Position numbers and translations under genes: made by a program
In this document: one piece after another, positions 1 to 9,779 of the stretch
Layout of the letters: each line of letters begins with the position of its first letter
How positions within the stretch are numbered: position 1 is the stretch's first letter
NCBI GenBank assembly: GCA_029298735.1
Contig: JANSLP010000357.1
Span: forward strand, 1-32,207
DNA: 32,207 nt
Direction: 5' to 3'
Origin: Ophiostoma sp. CBS 140.51
Lineage: Eukaryota; Ascomycota; Sordariomycetes; Ophiostomatales; Ophiostomataceae
Notes under the pieces: generated by a model
What the model was told of the DNA's origin: nothing
The model's database searches: none
The model's input: the letters and a program-made list of their open reading frames with translations, nothing else

Positions 1-1730
1 GGGCTTTCGCCTGGTAGTCTGGCCGTGATAGGAAGACGGCGCGGCGGTAAGCTAGGTAGAGGCTTAGCGGCGGTGTGCCTGACTCGGAGTGGAGGAGATA
101 AATAGGCGTCGACCGGTAGGCCCCGAGGACGGTGCGGAGGTAGTCGTGGAAGATCGTATTAAGAGAGGTCGTCGGCCGGCGGTTACCCTTCTCCGGGAGG
201 AAGACACTCGCGCCGTAAGCTACTATACTCCGGAGGACTACCGTATAAATTGTACGGGCCCACGGGAGCGTACAGCCCCACGTCTTTCCGGTGAGTCTCG
301 TAAGGGCGTAGCTTTGCGTAGTGAGACGGCGTTTTATTTGTCGTAGGTGCTCCGAAAAGAGGAGCTTCCTATCAAGCCAGATACCGAGGAAGCGGGCCGA
401 CTGACGGGGAGTGAGGATAGTAGTCCGATCGAGCGATAGCGTCGTCGTCGGGGCTATATGGGCGCGAGAGAAGTGGAGTAGCTCGCTCTTTGCAGGCTCG
501 AATACGACGCCTCTCGGCCGTGCCCACTCCGTGACGGTAGTCTATGCCTCCCGTAAGAGGTAGCAGCAGAAGCTTGTCGTACGACCGCTCGCGAGAAGGT
601 TGGTGTCGTCTGCGAACCCGAGGGTAATAATTCTGTGGTGGCGGCGGAGAGCCTGGTAGAGTGGTGTCGTAAAGAGGATAAAGAGGATAGGTGATAACGG
701 GGACCCCTGCGGGACGCCAGCGGTGACGGGCCGTGCCGGGGCTACCTTACCGTCGAAGGCGAGCTCCGTCGTCCGGCTTATCAAGTAATTCGTTATCCAC
801 TTAATTATCTAGTACGGGAGGTGGAGGGTATATAGTGTATAGATAAGCCACCCGTGGTGGACGTTATTAAAGGCCCCTTAGATGTCAAGTTAGAGGAGAG
901 ACGCCGTATCGCCGGCGCTCCACGCGCCCCGTACGGTATCAGTAAGGAGGCGGGCCGCGAGCTCTGTCGACCGGTAGCGTCGGTTACCCATTTAACCCTC
1001 GGGGAGGAGCTTGTTTTCTTCTGCTGTCTCGGCTAGCCGGCGGGCCACGATAGCTTCGATAACTTTACCGACGGTGTTAAGTAGCGCGATCGGGCGCCAC
1101 CCTTTTACTTCTTACCTCTCTCGAGCAGTTTTACCGGGTTTTGGGATAATTATTGTGCGGGACGCCTTGAAGTGTAACGGCCAGTGGCCGAGGTAGAGGC
1201 TGGCGGTGGCGATATTACGGAGCCATGGGAAGAGAGAGTCGCCGCAAGCGCGGAGGAGTACGTTCGATATTTAGTCCGGTCCCGGCGCTTTCCTCGGGGA
1301 GGTACGGTAGACTGCTGCCGTGACGTCGTCTATGGAGATATTTTAGCTGACAAAGATGCGGCCGTGCGGTGTCGCGGGCGGCGGTGGAGGTAGTACGGCG
1401 TCAGGAGTCGGGAAGAAGCGGCGGGAGAGGATCTCCGCTTTATCGTCAACGTGGGTAGCGTATGTCCCGTCCTAGCGCCGTAACGGAGGGAGGAGCGGAG
1501 GAGCGGAGGGGGTATAGCTCCGCGAGCGAGCCCATTTTTCTAGCCTCCATAAATCCGTGTCTTTCGCCGAGGCCTTGAATAGGACAGTCCGCCAGTGGCG
1601 AGTATCGGTGCGTCGGAGGGTACGTTGTTGTGTCCGTCGTGCCTCTCGTACGGCGTCGTGCGCGGCCGTAGACTGGTCCCCGGCCCGTACTCTCCTTTCT
1701 GCGGCGCGAAGATGTTGTTTTTATGTCTAT
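1..1730 (-). pseudogene. RIP-damaged LINE (non-LTR retrotransposon) reverse transcriptase, partial
   Basis: Read on the minus strand, one frame runs almost the whole length and carries the hallmarks of a LINE reverse transcriptase: WRPIALLNTVGKV (about 1107-1070), the motif GVPQGSPLSPILF (about 745-690) and the catalytic FADD (about 620). The frame is broken by about nine stops, all TAA or TAG, mostly where the family has glutamine, for example before EVKGW, before MGN and around LDI-GAF. The N-terminal endonuclease is missing on the right; the C-terminal part continues beyond position 1. TpA is abundant and CpA/TpG look scarce, as expected after C-to-T changes by RIP. The reverse transcriptase assignment is firm; subfamily (Tad1/I-like) is a guess. 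It is not functional as it stands. Confidence 0.9.
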
Positions 1731-1759
1731 GAATTGGAATGGAATGGAATGAAATGGGA
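1731..1759. repeat. GGAAT-type microsatellite at LINE edge
   Basis: Imperfect pentamer repeats (GGAAT/GAAAT) sit exactly where the recognisable LINE coding sequence stops and an AT-rich stretch begins. They may mark the insertion or truncation boundary of the element, or be a simple microsatellite. Confidence 0.6.
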
Positions 1760-4425
1760 ATAAGGATATGATATATTCTTAAGTATTATTTAGTGAATTA
1801 ATGAATGCTACGAAATAATACTTCAAAATTTTAGACAAATTTTAGTAGAGTTATTAAATGATCTAAAAACTACAGAGCTACATGAATACTCAATAAAGCT
1901 CATCCATTTTTCATTTCTTCCTGTGAGGGTGAGAACCAAGTTAACATGAGCATTGCAATTATTACTGTATTACTAATAAACACAGTGTTGGGTTCATAGT
2001 ATTAAGTATGCTGATCGCGGAGTTTATCAGATCTTAAGCCCAGTTCGAGCGGCGTTGTCACCAGTACGTATGTCGTTCCAACCCCCGATCATGTCAACAT
2101 CCCCAGATCTCACTTGTCTAGGACTGCCCACTTTGCCCAGTCTGCCCAGCCTTCTGCCCAGCCTTGTGTGATTTGTGCCCCTTCTACGTATCCATGGGGC
2201 TCTGCATTCTGTATGCTTAAGCTTGAATACAAAAATAGATTTGGAAGGCAAGGCAGAGAAGGCTTCCGTAATAGAAGTAACACATACGACGTATTAAACA
2301 GCACATTGGCGCGTTGAGCACATCATTGTCTTGGCTCTGGACATCGACCTTGGCAGTGCAAAAGAAACTTCTCTTATCGAGTCTAGATAACCAAAGGATG
2401 TATACAGTATACGGCTACGGCGCAGAGCTGGCCATGTAGGCCTGGAGGCCATGCAGGGCAATGGCCATGTACGTGCAGGAGCAATGCCTTGCTGTTGACA
2501 AACGTTTACTCTGCCTGAGCGTGTTGGGACGACTACAGAGTACTCCGTACACCAGGCAGGCGTCAATCCATCAATAAGTTGAGCCTCTCTCTAAGCCGGC
2601 CAAGAAGGCCTTGTCCCCGGCCGCTTGGCAATGGCTGGTGTTTGTCTAAACGCCACGCGATGTTGACAACTGCCCTAATCAAAACAGTCCTTGTAATTTA
2701 CCATAAAGGAGTCCAAAACAATTACAAAAAATTAACAGCCTCAAAAAGTAGAGCCTCCAGAGTGAAGCGAATCTCGGGGGCAATAAGTCAGAGCAAAGAC
2801 AGGTTGCTCTCCATCCATTCATTTGCCAGGAAAGCCAGGACGAAGTGAGAGGCTGCAGCGTTGCGGGAGGGCTCCCGCCGACCCCTGTCTACAACGGAAA
2901 AGACCAGGTACCAATGACCCACTCCTGTTCAACGGCAACGCAACACAGCACACATTGATATGGGTGTACGATATTAGGAAGGACAAAAGGGGGGATCATC
3001 GTCGAGTCTAGACGCCCGACAGGAGCAAAAAGGAACAATAAGACGTGATGAAGTCGAGACAAAAAGCCGAAAAAAACAGACAAAAACAGACGACGCGTAA
3101 CTCTTCCACACTTGGTGGCTTTGGTCGGCGTCCGGCTTGTTGGTCTGTTCGTCTGGAAGCTAGGCTAGAACGAAAAGTGGAGATAAGAGGAGGATGGAGG
3201 AGACGGTGATGAGAAGCTTCAGAAAATACCAGATGTTCTGGCCAAATGCTGCGTATGCTTTGTTGATGCTGTTTTTTTCTTTTTCTTCTGATATGGGATA
3301 CCATCGATAATTAGGAAAGTGCCCTCTTGCATGTTCATCGCAGCTGCCGTTGTTCTCTGTTGTTCTCGAGGAGGCAACAAGCGGGAAGGAGCGCACCGCC
3401 CGACGTCTCTAAAGGCAACTGCGACGGACTTTCACCCAAGAACACCGGAGTAAAAGACTTTCGTTTTGTCAACCTGGGATGCAGTGGGAAATTGCGCTGA
3501 CTACGCAGGTGTTCATTTGGGTGGCTCGAGGTGGGCACGAGTAGCAAAAAAGCAACAAATGATAACACTCAAAAACAGCGAGACAAAAGCTCAGCCCTGT
3601 GGCTGTGGCAGCGCATGCCGATGACGTACGGCCACTTTTGCGTGTTCGGCATGTTCTGGGACTAGTTTTTGTTGTTTTTTGTTGGTAGTGGGAGTGGACA
3701 CTGTAAAACCCCGTGCGCCGATGTTTGTCTTCCTACCAAAACTACCTAAAATTGCGCGCCCAACCTACCCAACCAGGCGGGAGGGGGTGGACTCGCTTCG
3801 CGCTCGCCTTGCTCTCGCCTTTTTGGTAGCTTTTGGTGGCTTTTTGGTGGGAGCTGTTTTTCATTGTTTTTTCTTCTCGTCGCTTTTTCTTCGCCCTCTA
3901 CTCTTCTTCTTCTTCTTACCCCCTGCAGCACGGACAGTTGATACTCTTATTTTCTAATAATACTAATTCACATCCTTAACCTCTCTCTCTTTCTTCTCTT
4001 TAGACCTCTTTGTCAGTCGTCCGTTTGAAGCTTTGGAACCTCCTCCGGCGCGTTCCTGCCTATTCCATTTTGCCCGTTCTTGCCCATTCTTGCTCCTGCC
4101 CCATCCACCTAACGCAAAACGCCAAGGCTGCTCCTTCCCACAGCAAAACACAATCTTTTCAGCACTTTTTCTTCTCAACCTCTCCTCGACTGAAATAGTT
4201 TCTGACCAAGACCAAACCACGACCTTTGCGCTTCGCTTCTTTATCTCGACATCGGCACGCCTCTCGTAAATCGATTGACCCTCAATCGATTGCATCCCAC
4301 TCCAAATCCCGACGACCACCGAGTCAGCCGACGTCATCGACGAATCGGTAAATCGGAAAAATCTCGAATCGAACTTCACCGACACCTTTTCTCCCTTATA
4401 CAATTCCCCTCCACACACTCCCACG
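1760..4425. other. Gene-free interval; pyrimidine-rich leader near right end
   Basis: I see no credible gene. Bases 1760-2000 are strongly AT-rich, next to the damaged retrotransposon. Around 2120-2165 there is a short run of repeated CTGCCCA/TTGCCCA units. Reading frames of 60-98 codons occur on both strands but are low-complexity (T-rich at 3840-3950, R/K/E-rich on the other strand) and have no family signature. From about 3960 to 4425 the plus strand is C/T-rich, typical of the promoter and leader of the next gene. Confidence 0.6.
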
Positions 4426-5841
4426 ATGAACCGCCCCCCCGAAGCCTCGGCCAAGGGCACTGCTGGCACCGGTACCGGCACCGGTTCTGGTTCTGGCTCT
4501 GGTCTCGGCGAAGACTTGGGCAGCCGGGCTGCGACGCACCCAATCAGTTACAACCGTAACGCCAGTACTGTCAACCAGACGCCCTCGACGCCTCTCCTCC
4601 TTGATCCATCCTCAGCCGCCCAGCTCGGTGGCGGCGCGCCTCCTCCCTCCAATCCCGTTTCCGATCCTTCTCTCCTCGACATCCCTCCGGATGTCCCACC
4701 ACCCAGCTACGAAGAAGCCACGGGTATCTCGGCAGCTTCCCTGAGCCGACCTGTCCCACCCGTTCCCGGTGCAGGACCTTCGCCTGGCAGCGCCCCGTCA
4801 CCAGGCGCAGCACCGTCGCCAGGTGCTGGCCCGTCACCATCGATGATTCACGGTAACAGCAACCTGGCAGTCCCCGGCGGCCGGCCATTACGACCAGCCG
4901 CTTCGAGCGGCCATTTGGGCGCTGGTGGTAACCGCCGGACGAGTGCGGGAAGCAATGCCAGTCAGCGGTTGAGTGGTGGGAGCATTAGCGCCGGTGTAGG
5001 CAACGCAAGGCCAGGCGTGGCTGGTGGCTTCGGCAGCGCTGCCTCCAGCTCGTCCCATTTACCGGGCTACCAGCAGGCGACCAGCGGCGGTAAGGGCGCC
5101 CAACAACAGCAGCGGCCAGCGACGAGCGCGGGCCCTTCTAGAAGAGCTGCTCCCGGCTCCATCCCTACAGGTCGCCAGTTCCCTGCCGCCTTCAACTTGT
5201 ACGGCGACACCTACACCCGCCAGTTTTTCCTGGGCGAACACCAACATACACCGCTGTATGCTGTGCGTATGCGGCCCCTGTGGCAAATGAACAACCCGGT
5301 TATTGCCCTGCACAACGGACCCAACCCAGAAACGTCTCCACTGCTGGCGGCCGTCGACTACGTCTCCATGTCCGACCACATGGCCATCACCCTGCCGCCG
5401 CCCTTGACTTACCGGGGAACAGGATCGACAGCTGTCCGCCTCGACATTGTTATGGGCTGGTCGCACTTTTATACCTTTTCGATGGAAGTCGGCACGGACC
5501 CGCGCAACGTCCACCGCGAAGTCTTTGAGTGGCGCCACAGCTACGGCGATGCCGTGGCCGCTCTGGGTGGTGCACGCGAGGGTTGGAAGCTCGTGCGCAT
5601 GAGCTCGACCATTCTTCCCGGTGTGCCCCGGTCCTTGCCCGCCCGTGGCTTTACGTCGTCTGACGGGCGTGAAGTCGTTGCTATGTTCTCCGATGCGCGC
5701 ATGAGCATTTCGAAACGACTCAAGTTTGCCTTTGTGGGCACGGGGCTCACAGGGGCTTTGGGCGAGCGCTGGGCGGTTATGGCGGTGACTAGTGCGCTGG
5801 CCATTTGGGAAAAGGAAGAGGCGGCACGCGGCCGGCACTAG
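4426..5841 (+). CDS. PY-motif protein with tubby/LURP-one-like C-terminal domain
   Basis: A 471-residue intronless protein. Residues 1-250 are disordered and rich in Gly, Ser, Pro and Ala, with GT/GS dipeptide runs near the start and repeated PSPGA units around 115-140. A PPPSYEEA stretch (residues 91-98) contains a PPxY motif, the classic ligand of WW domains in Nedd4/Rsp5-type ubiquitin ligases. Residues from about 256 to 465 form a conserved beta-rich domain ending in a hydrophobic helix (ALGERWAVMAVTSALAIWEK), which resembles the tubby C-terminal/LURP-one fold; this is a judgement from pattern, not a search. The start ATG at 4426 follows a C-rich context (CTCCCACG). Function unknown; an adaptor linking membranes or cargo to Rsp5-type ligases is a possibility. 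Confidence 0.8.
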   Translation: MNRPPEASAKGTAGTGTGTGSGSGSGLGEDLGSRAATHPISYNRNASTVNQTPSTPLLLDPSSAAQLGGGAPPPSNPVSDPSLLDIPPDVPPPSYEEATGISAASLSRPVPPVPGAGPSPGSAPSPGAAPSPGAGPSPSMIHGNSNLAVPGGRPLRPAASSGHLGAGGNRRTSAGSNASQRLSGGSISAGVGNARPGVAGGFGSAASSSSHLPGYQQATSGGKGAQQQQRPATSAGPSRRAAPGSIPTGRQFPAAFNLYGDTYTRQFFLGEHQHTPLYAVRMRPLWQMNNPVIALHNGPNPETSPLLAAVDYVSMSDHMAITLPPPLTYRGTGSTAVRLDIVMGWSHFYTFSMEVGTDPRNVHREVFEWRHSYGDAVAALGGAREGWKLVRMSSTILPGVPRSLPARGFTSSDGREVVAMFSDARMSISKRLKFAFVGTGLTGALGERWAVMAVTSALAIWEKEEAARGRH

Positions 5842-6220
5842 AGGGAAAGCCAGTTCCGATCAATACCTGTGACCATGGTGAGGTTTTAATGAAGGTGGTG
5901 GTGGTGGCTGTACTGCATACAACATTTGTTTGGCGTTTGGTTTTTTGCGTTCTCTACTTTTCCTGTATCCCTTTCCTTCATTTGCTACATTCTTCACGCA
6001 ATATACCCCATACATTGGATCTGCTTTTTTAGACAATTCCAAGAGACTCGTTTTATATTCTCAACACTTAATTCATAAGAGTTTCCAAATAATATTCAAA
6101 CATTAACATACAAGCGTGAACAGAAAGTGCAATAACCAAAGCTTGTGCTGTGTTTCTAACAAACGGTAACCAAACAAACGCATACAACAGAAGACCAGCT
6201 TCGTGGGTCTACACGCTAGC
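5842..6220. other. Intergenic region between convergent genes
   Basis: It holds the 3' flanks of the PY-motif gene and of thymidylate synthase. The central part is AT-rich (6020-6120), fitting transcript ends on both strands. I see no gene or repeat. Confidence 0.6.
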
Positions 6221-7339
6221 CTAGACAGACATCTTCATGGCGATCGCCTTGTAGGGATTGTACCCCTCAATCACAAAATCTTCGAGCGTCCAGCCGTCAA
6301 TGCTGCTGCCGTCATTGTTGATTTTCAGGGTCGGGAACGCCCGAGGGACACGCTCCAGCTGGGTCTCGAGCGCGTCGACATGGTCCACATAGACGTGGGC
6401 ATCGCCCATGACGTGGGTCAGCGAGCCGGGGACGAGGCCGGTGACCTTGGCGAGCATATGTGTCAACAAAGCGTAGGAGGCAATGTTGAAGGGCACACCG
6501 AGGCCCATGTCGCACGAGCGCTGGTAGAGTTGACAGTGAAGGTGGCCTTGTCCTCTACCCTCCGACGTAGTGGTAGAAGCATCACCCGCTGCACGGGTTG
6601 ACCGCCTGGCGGCGGACGGATAGCTGACATAGAATTGAGCAAACATGTGGCATGGTGGTAGGACCATTTGCGGCAGGTCGTGCGGGTTCCACGCCGACAA
6701 CAGGATCCGACGGTCAAACGGCGCCTCCTTTAGTTTGCGCACCACCTCGGCCAGCTGGTCGACGCCCTGTCCACTGTAATCGGCGTGGGGGTCCTTGTAC
6801 TCGGCGCCAAAGTGGCGCCACTGGAAACCATACACAGGGCCCAAGTCGCCGTCCTCCCGCTCGGTGAAACCCATCTGGTCCAGAAACTGCCGCGAGCCAT
6901 TGCCGTCCCAGATCTTGACGCCCTTTTCGGCAAGCGTCGTAGATGTCGTCTCGCCGCGGATGAACCAGAGCAGCTCTTCAATGACGGCGCGGGTGAAGAC
7001 TCTCTTCGTTGTGAGGAGAGGAAGAATAGGAATAACCTCGTTGTTCTCATCTGTCTTGTGCAGAGCAAACTTGAGCGGTCGCGGGGCGAAGATCGAGTAG
7101 GTACCCGTGCCGGTGCGGTCCGGACGGTGCTCGCCCGTCTCTAGAATCTCGCGGACAAGGTCGAGGTACTGGTCTTCTTCCTTGTTTCCTTCTGCAGGAG
7201 GGGGTGTGGAGGTTGTCGTGGAGGTTGTCGTGGAAGTTGTCGTGGAAGTTGTTGTCTTTGTCTGGAAATCGCCGTTCGATTTGGCCACAGGAATTGGCAC
7301 CGCCTCGACGGCCGCCGTGTCGTCTCGTGCAGCAGGCAT
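6221..7339 (-). CDS. CDC21: Thymidylate synthase
   Basis: A 372-residue enzyme that makes dTMP from dUMP with methylene-tetrahydrofolate. The family sequence is present throughout: HRPDRTGTGT near the substrate loop, LLTTKRVFTRAVIEELLWF, the catalytic cysteine in PPCHMFAQFYV (Cys230), LYQRSCDMGLGVPFNIASYA, GDAHVYVDHVDAL, and the conserved C-terminus ending MKMSV. Two oddities: the first 45 residues include a T3S repeat coded by a 12-bp tandem repeat, and about 25 Ser/Thr/Gly/Arg-rich residues are inserted between QFYVSYP and LHCQLYQRS, a site where the yeast enzyme also has a shorter insertion. No intron. It is divergent from the DUF1992 gene and shares a promoter with a MluI cell-cycle box. 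Confidence 0.98.
   Translation of the reverse strand: MPAARDDTAAVEAVPIPVAKSNGDFQTKTTTSTTTSTTTSTTTSTPPPAEGNKEEDQYLDLVREILETGEHRPDRTGTGTYSIFAPRPLKFALHKTDENNEVIPILPLLTTKRVFTRAVIEELLWFIRGETTSTTLAEKGVKIWDGNGSRQFLDQMGFTEREDGDLGPVYGFQWRHFGAEYKDPHADYSGQGVDQLAEVVRKLKEAPFDRRILLSAWNPHDLPQMVLPPCHMFAQFYVSYPSAARRSTRAAGDASTTTSEGRGQGHLHCQLYQRSCDMGLGVPFNIASYALLTHMLAKVTGLVPGSLTHVMGDAHVYVDHVDALETQLERVPRAFPTLKINNDGSSIDGWTLEDFVIEGYNPYKAIAMKMSV
7206..7257. repeat. 12-bp tandem repeat in the thymidylate synthase N-terminus
   Basis: About four copies of a GTTGTCGTGGAG-like unit, in frame, code for the TTTS repeat in the dispensable N-terminal extension. Copy number may vary between strains. Confidence 0.8.
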
Positions 7340-7832
7340 TTTGTGAGTGTGGAGGATGTTGAGAGAAAAGGAAGGAGAAAGAATGTCCAGTTGACTCGAT
7401 TGTCAAAGAGTGCTGTTGGTGTGACTCTTAATTGCTTGCAGGGCAGATTGAGTGCTTGCAGAAAACATAGCAGAAACGACCCCTCCCACTCAACTTCTTG
7501 GGAAGACGCGTCGCGCCGCGTCTCGGACAGTGTTTTTGTTTAATTGGCGTCAGTTGGGTTAGTAATACAGTGGGCGACCGCGCTGGGAGTGCACTAAGAA
7601 AAAAGTGCCTAACAGAGGCCATCAAGGTGGGGCATATTTTCAGGCACTCCAGGCACTCTTTACTGCTTTCAACACATTTTGGTGGCGACGGCCAGAACTG
7701 TCCGCTAACTCCATAGCTCCGACAAGAGGCGACTTAAGGAAAGTCAACATTGACTTTTGTCAGACATCTCTCCTTCTTCTCGACAACCACAATTATGTGA
7801 CATCGTTGTCACTATCACTGTCAACCACCACC
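7340..7832. promoter_or_regulatory. Bidirectional promoter with MluI cell-cycle box
   Basis: This 493-bp interval separates the divergent starts of thymidylate synthase and the DUF1992 gene. At 7505-7512 it contains the palindrome GACGCGTC, a perfect MCB core (ACGCGT) followed by further CpG-rich sequence (CGCGCCGCGTC). In yeasts, MCB sites bound by MBF drive G1/S transcription of the thymidylate synthase gene. The site lies 166 bp upstream of that ATG. Its use here is inferred. Confidence 0.65.
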
Positions 7833-9527
7833 ATGTCGACACCACGATTTGTGTGCCAGCAATGTGCCCGCGCCGCTCGGCGGCCAGCGAGGCCGTTGCA
7901 GCTCCGACCGATGATCACGCGAGCGAGATACTCGACGACAAACAGCGACGAGAAGTCCTCTGCTCAGACGACGACGACGACTACGCCGCCAAAGAAGGAC
8001 GGCGCCATGTCTCGCCGGCTCCAAGAGGCCACAGAAGAAGCTCTGTTGACCGGCGGCCGCGCAGGACGCAAAGCAGTCGAAGAAGCCGGCTTCAGCGAAG
8101 AACTCAAAGAGCGGCTCTTCAACAAGATTGCCGACGCCGAGTTCCGGGTGGAACACGCCCACACATTGGCGGCGGCAGGACTAGATTCGCAAACTCTAGG
8201 GTCGGCCAGCAGAACTGGCGCCGGCACACGCGACCTGGCTTCGGCCCAACACTGGACGGGTGACGAGGCACCTGAAGATACGATCCTGCGCATGCTCGAT
8301 GATGCGCGGAAACCACTGCCACCCAGTTTGAGGGGAAAACCGTCGATACCCGACCCTGTCATCGTTGACTTGCGTCTAAGGAGACCGCCCTCTCAGACGC
8401 CAGGACAGAGAGCCGCCAATGCACGCGACAAGGCGACCGTCTATGCCGGCATGGGTATGAACAAGTCGGCGGAGGACACTGAAAAGAAGGATGGAAAAGG
8501 CGACAAGGAGACCAACGACAAGCACAGGCAGGCGTTCCGTAAAGAATTGCGCGAGAGATTTGGCGCCGGTGCCGGGGCCGCCAACATGCCCAACACTTTT
8601 ACTGGGCTTGCCGCACTGGCCAACGAGCGCATCGAAGACGCCATTGCCCGCGGCCAGTTCCGTGATATCCCACGGGGACCCAATGTCGAGCGAGACGCGC
8701 GTGCTGACAACCCCTTTATTGACACGACCGAGTACATTATGAACAAGATGATTCAGCGTCAGGAGATTGTGCCGCCATGGATCGAGAAGCAACAGGAGCT
8801 GGTGCGGTCGGCACGGTCGTTCCGTAACCAACTGAGGACAGATTGGCGGAGGCACGCAGCACGTTCGCTAGCCAGCCGGGGCGGTTCCCTCCAACAGCAG
8901 ATGGCGATGGCCGACCGGTATGCGGCGGCTGAGAAGGTGCACAACCCGAGGCGGAGAGACATTGACAAGATGGCGGTTGCGACGAACCACACGGATGATC
9001 CGGTGATGGCTGCCAAGGTTGCAGAGGCTGCGCAGGAGACGATGAAGTCGTCCCAGGAAGCCACAGAGGAGACGTCGACAACGGCTTCGCCATCTACTGA
9101 AGAGACACCGTCTCCGGTCGATGCTGGGCCTGCCGTTGGCGACCTCAGTCGGCCCCTCCGCGACCCTGCCTGGGAAGCCGCTGAACGGTCCTACATGGAA
9201 CTTGCCATCCGCAACCTCAACACGTTGACACGCTCCTACAACTTGATGGCCCCGGAACTGGCCAAGAAACCGTACTTCTCTCTTGATCGCGAACTACTGG
9301 CGTGCTTTGCCGATGTGGCGCCGACACTCGCACAGACAATCAAAGACAGGGCGGCAATTCCAGCCAAACCGAATCCTGAGGACATGAACGAAGCTTTAGG
9401 AAGGCGAGTACTGGAAAAGTTTGTCGGTGAAGGCGGTTCTGGGTCGGCACGAGTCTACGACAATAAGAAGCCGTACTATGGACTGAAAGAGATGTGGAGA
9501 GATATGTGGAAGGAGAAGACTGTATGA
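7833..9527 (+). CDS. Mitochondrial DUF1992 (DNAJC28-type) protein
   Basis: A 564-residue protein. The open frame extends upstream to 7605, but the ATG at 7833 is preferred: it has a CACCACCATG context and opens a mitochondrial-type presequence rich in Arg and Ala with no acidic residues until about residue 38 (MSTPRFVCQQCARAARRPAR...). Residues from about 259 to 345 contain the DUF1992 block found in DnaJ subfamily C member 28 proteins (ANERIEDAIARGQFRDIPRG, then a conserved NPFIDTTEYIMNKMIQRQ and PPWIEKQQEL). There is no J domain, as is usual for fungal members. A second conserved block near the C-terminus (SYMELAIRNLNTLTRSYNLM) follows a Thr/Ser/Glu linker. Role unknown; a mitochondrial matrix function is inferred from the presequence. 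Confidence 0.88.
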   Translation: MSTPRFVCQQCARAARRPARPLQLRPMITRARYSTTNSDEKSSAQTTTTTTPPKKDGAMSRRLQEATEEALLTGGRAGRKAVEEAGFSEELKERLFNKIADAEFRVEHAHTLAAAGLDSQTLGSASRTGAGTRDLASAQHWTGDEAPEDTILRMLDDARKPLPPSLRGKPSIPDPVIVDLRLRRPPSQTPGQRAANARDKATVYAGMGMNKSAEDTEKKDGKGDKETNDKHRQAFRKELRERFGAGAGAANMPNTFTGLAALANERIEDAIARGQFRDIPRGPNVERDARADNPFIDTTEYIMNKMIQRQEIVPPWIEKQQELVRSARSFRNQLRTDWRRHAARSLASRGGSLQQQMAMADRYAAAEKVHNPRRRDIDKMAVATNHTDDPVMAAKVAEAAQETMKSSQEATEETSTTASPSTEETPSPVDAGPAVGDLSRPLRDPAWEAAERSYMELAIRNLNTLTRSYNLMAPELAKKPYFSLDRELLACFADVAPTLAQTIKDRAAIPAKPNPEDMNEALGRRVLEKFVGEGGSGSARVYDNKKPYYGLKEMWRDMWKEKTV

Positions 9528-9779
9528 AGTCAGAAGCTGTCGACTACAACTCGACTGTACATTATTACGATATTAACGACAATCTCACGGCTAGAAGACA
9601 ATTGCATCACAATCATCATTTGCGAAACAGAAAATATATCAACCGATTTGTATTCTGACAATATCAGCTATGTAATAAAAAAAGGCAACTATCTCAATCT
9701 TGTGCACGATTCGTTGGTATCAGGTTTCATGGCATTCGTAAAGCACGCGCTCCTCGTCAAGGGTTGTAACACAACTCGC
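9528..9779. other. Intergenic region between convergent genes
   Basis: AT-rich 3' flank shared by the DUF1992 gene and the Gly/His-rich gene. An A-run near 9677 and AATATATC-type sequence would suit transcript ends. Nothing else is seen. Confidence 0.5.

Noticed and set aside
5059..5838. 259-codon minus-strand frame
   Set aside because: Antisense shadow of the PY-motif gene with His/Arg-rich composition and no motif.
7605..7832. N-terminal extension of the DUF1992 protein
   Set aside because: The extension has no targeting character and the ATG at 7833 has a better context and begins a mitochondrial presequence.
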